Below, in pieces: positions 23,146-24,443 of a DNA stretch of 24,443 bases. The DNA lies in NCBI GenBank assembly GCA_900545835.1, contig URBB01000018.1:1-24443 (forward strand), in the 5' to 3' direction. Origin of the DNA: an uncultured Collinsella sp. Lineage in GTDB: Bacteria; Actinomycetota; Coriobacteriia; Coriobacteriales; Coriobacteriaceae. Under the pieces are notes generated by a model, which saw nothing but the letters and a program-made list of their open reading frames with translations, did not search any database and had not been told where the DNA came from. How positions within the stretch are numbered: position 1 is the first letter of the stretch; every line of letters starts with the position of its first letter. Both the position numbers and the translations under genes were made by a program.

Positions 23146-23859
23146 CTACAGCCCGTATTTCACGACGACTCGGTTGATGCGGCGACACCAGGGCTTGTAC
23201 AGGGCGGCCAAGAACACGCAGGTCGCAAAGCCGTGCGTAATATCGAACGGCACTGCCGTGGCAAGACGCGCCACGGCACCCGCCCAAGTAAGCGGTTGTA
23301 CAAAACCGATGATGTCATACGCGTTGATCACGACGCCATAGAGCAAGCCCGACGCAAAGCCGTACGCCAGTAGCGCCGGCAATCGCACGGTGCCGTCGGC
23401 ACGGTCGAACGCACCCGCGTACGCCAGCGCGCCGCCAACATAGCCAACCAGGCCCCAGGCATACATCTGCCACGGCGTCCACATGCCCTGCCCAAAAAAG
23501 AAATTGCTGGTCAGCGCCGACAACGCACCGACCATAAAGCCGTTACGACGACCGAGTGTCGCCCCGGCGATAATGGCGATGGCACTCACGGGTTTAAAGT
23601 CGGGAACGGGGCCAAACAGAATGCGCCCCGCCGCCGCCAGTGCCGCCAGCACCAGCGTGGGCATAATCTGGCGCAGGCCCGGTCGCGACGCCTCGTAGCC
23701 CGCAAAGAACAGCGCAAGCACTAGCGCAACCACGACAAGCATGGCAAGCGCCGCCTGCTCAACGCCCGCCAGCAACGCCGCAGCCATCACAGCTGGCACC
23801 GCCAGCAGCAGCGGGATCTCCAGTTTTGCAAGCAAGCGCGAGAAACGACAGTCCGTCAT
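23146..23859 (-). CDS. ECF transporter substrate-specific (S) component
   Basis: A 237-residue membrane protein with about six hydrophobic helices, of the ECF S-component type. It captures a vitamin or cofactor precursor and works with an energizing module of ATPases and a T component. PDFKPVSAIAIIAGATLGRRNGF and SNFFFGQGMWTPWQMYAWGLVGY are the conserved stretches, characteristic of an S-component subgroup whose substrate I cannot assign. The ATG at 23859 is chosen because it lies 4 bases after the ATPase stop and begins just before the first helix. An upstream in-frame start would overlap the ATPase gene with a non-membrane leader. Confidence 0.85.
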   Translation of the reverse strand: MTDCRFSRLLAKLEIPLLLAVPAVMAAALLAGVEQAALAMLVVVALVLALFFAGYEASRPGLRQIMPTLVLAALAAAGRILFGPVPDFKPVSAIAIIAGATLGRRNGFMVGALSALTSNFFFGQGMWTPWQMYAWGLVGYVGGALAYAGAFDRADGTVRLPALLAYGFASGLLYGVVINAYDIIGFVQPLTWAGAVARLATAVPFDITHGFATCVFLAALYKPWCRRINRVVVKYGL

Positions 23860-23863
23860 CCCA

Positions 23864-24443
23864 TCACGCCCTATAGAACACGTTGTCGGCAAAGAAGTCG
23901 GCCGGGGGCTCCATGCAGGCAATCTCGCCGTCAAACATCATGGCGACGTCGTCGGCTACCTGCTCGGCAAAGTCCAAATCGTGCGTAGCCATGATGACGG
24001 TGCCGCCAGCCTTCGCATGATCACGCAGGGCGCGGGCGATGATGCGGCGGCTGAACAGGTCTAGACCCTTGGTGGGCTCATCGAGCAATAGCAGTTCGGG
24101 GCCGATTAGCAGCAGTTTTGCCAATGCAAGCAGTTGACGCTGCCCGCCCGAAAGATCGTACGGATGGCGTCCATCCAGACCCGACAACCCCAAGCTCGCA
24201 GCACGCTCCCGCGCCAAGTTCTCGTCATATCCGCAGGTCGAGGCCCATTCCATCAGCTCATCGCGAACCGTCTCGGCAACCAGCAATGCTTTGGGATTCT
24301 GAGGCAGCAGCGCCGCCGAGGCCGCTCCGCGCACCATGCGGCCGCGCTGCAGCTTGGCGGTCTTCGCCAGCACCGAGAGTATCGTCGACTTACCGCATCC
24401 GTTGCCGCCCACGATCGCATGCACCGCACCGGCCGAAAACGAC
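23864..24443 (-). CDS. ABC/ECF transporter ATPase, 5' end beyond the window
   Basis: The last 193 codons of an ABC ATPase, cut by the right edge. The frame is open to the end and reads SFSAGAVHAIVGGNGCGKST, so the true start lies outside. Walker A is GGNGCGKST, the Q-loop LLPQNPKALL, the signature LSGGQRQLLALAKLLL, Walker B LLLLDEPTKGLD and the H-loop ATHD, all intact. It precedes the S-component gene by 4 bases, so it is the EcfA-type energizer for that transporter. It may be the second half of a double-domain ATPase; this cannot be judged here. Confidence 0.9.
   Translation of the reverse strand, partial: SFSAGAVHAIVGGNGCGKSTILSVLAKTAKLQRGRMVRGAASAALLPQNPKALLVAETVRDELMEWASTCGYDENLARERAASLGLSGLDGRHPYDLSGGQRQLLALAKLLLIGPELLLLDEPTKGLDLFSRRIIARALRDHAKAGGTVIMATHDLDFAEQVADDVAMMFDGEIACMEPPADFFADNVFYRA

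Overview
The window looks like a chromosomal contig from a high-GC gut actinobacterium of the class Coriobacteriia, most likely Collinsella or a close relative. This rests on gene content and base composition (GC-rich codons, an Ech-type hydrogenase, a sortase-anchored pilin-repeat adhesin, an ECF vitamin transporter). It is an inference, because no phylogenetic marker was searched. The first 40 bases are not biological: positions 7-40 match the Illumina Nextera read-2 transposase adapter, so the left contig end carries library adapter.

Left third (41-6825): one very large minus-strand gene (77-6358) encodes a 2093-residue cell-wall-anchored adhesin. It has a signal peptide, a von Willebrand A domain with a complete MIDAS, about ten isopeptide-type pilin repeats and an LPTTG sorting signal. 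Upstream is a control region rich in TGAGACA repeats. Next to it is a 154-bp element with perfect 24-bp terminal inverted repeats (6598-6751), resembling a MITE.

Middle (6826-12446): a compact minus-strand operon for a membrane-bound group 4 [NiFe] hydrogenase of the Ech type. Its order matches echABCDEF, but the antiporter-like EchA and the NuoH-like EchB are one 960-residue polypeptide. EchC and EchD carry unusual alanine-rich tails. All four [NiFe] cysteine ligands and both 4Fe-4S motifs of the ferredoxin subunit are present. The expected role is H2 evolution from reduced ferredoxin coupled to ion translocation.

12447-16413: an orphan IS3 OrfA-like helix-turn-helix protein, an AT-rich gene-free stretch with an unassigned rightward promoter, and a flavin/Fe-S enoate-reductase-type oxidoreductase. 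Then comes an array of four 55-bp dyad units at a constant 80-81 bp period, followed by an initiator tRNA-Met(CAT) with clear promoter and terminator.

16414-24443: coaX (plus strand); a lower-GC AAA_14/DUF4143-type ATPase bracketed by three near-identical 43-bp palindromes; a degenerate biotin-ligase-like protein directly behind a folP-folK fusion gene that has a 140-residue low-complexity insert in its DHPS barrel; a sirtuin (cobB); exonuclease III (xth, plus strand); and the end of an ECF-type transporter operon (ATPase, cut by the window edge, then S component).

The most interesting non-textbook items are the 55-bp dyad array (15754-16050), the palindrome-bracketed ATPase cassette (17243-18643), the EchA-EchB fusion and the 154-bp inverted-repeat element.
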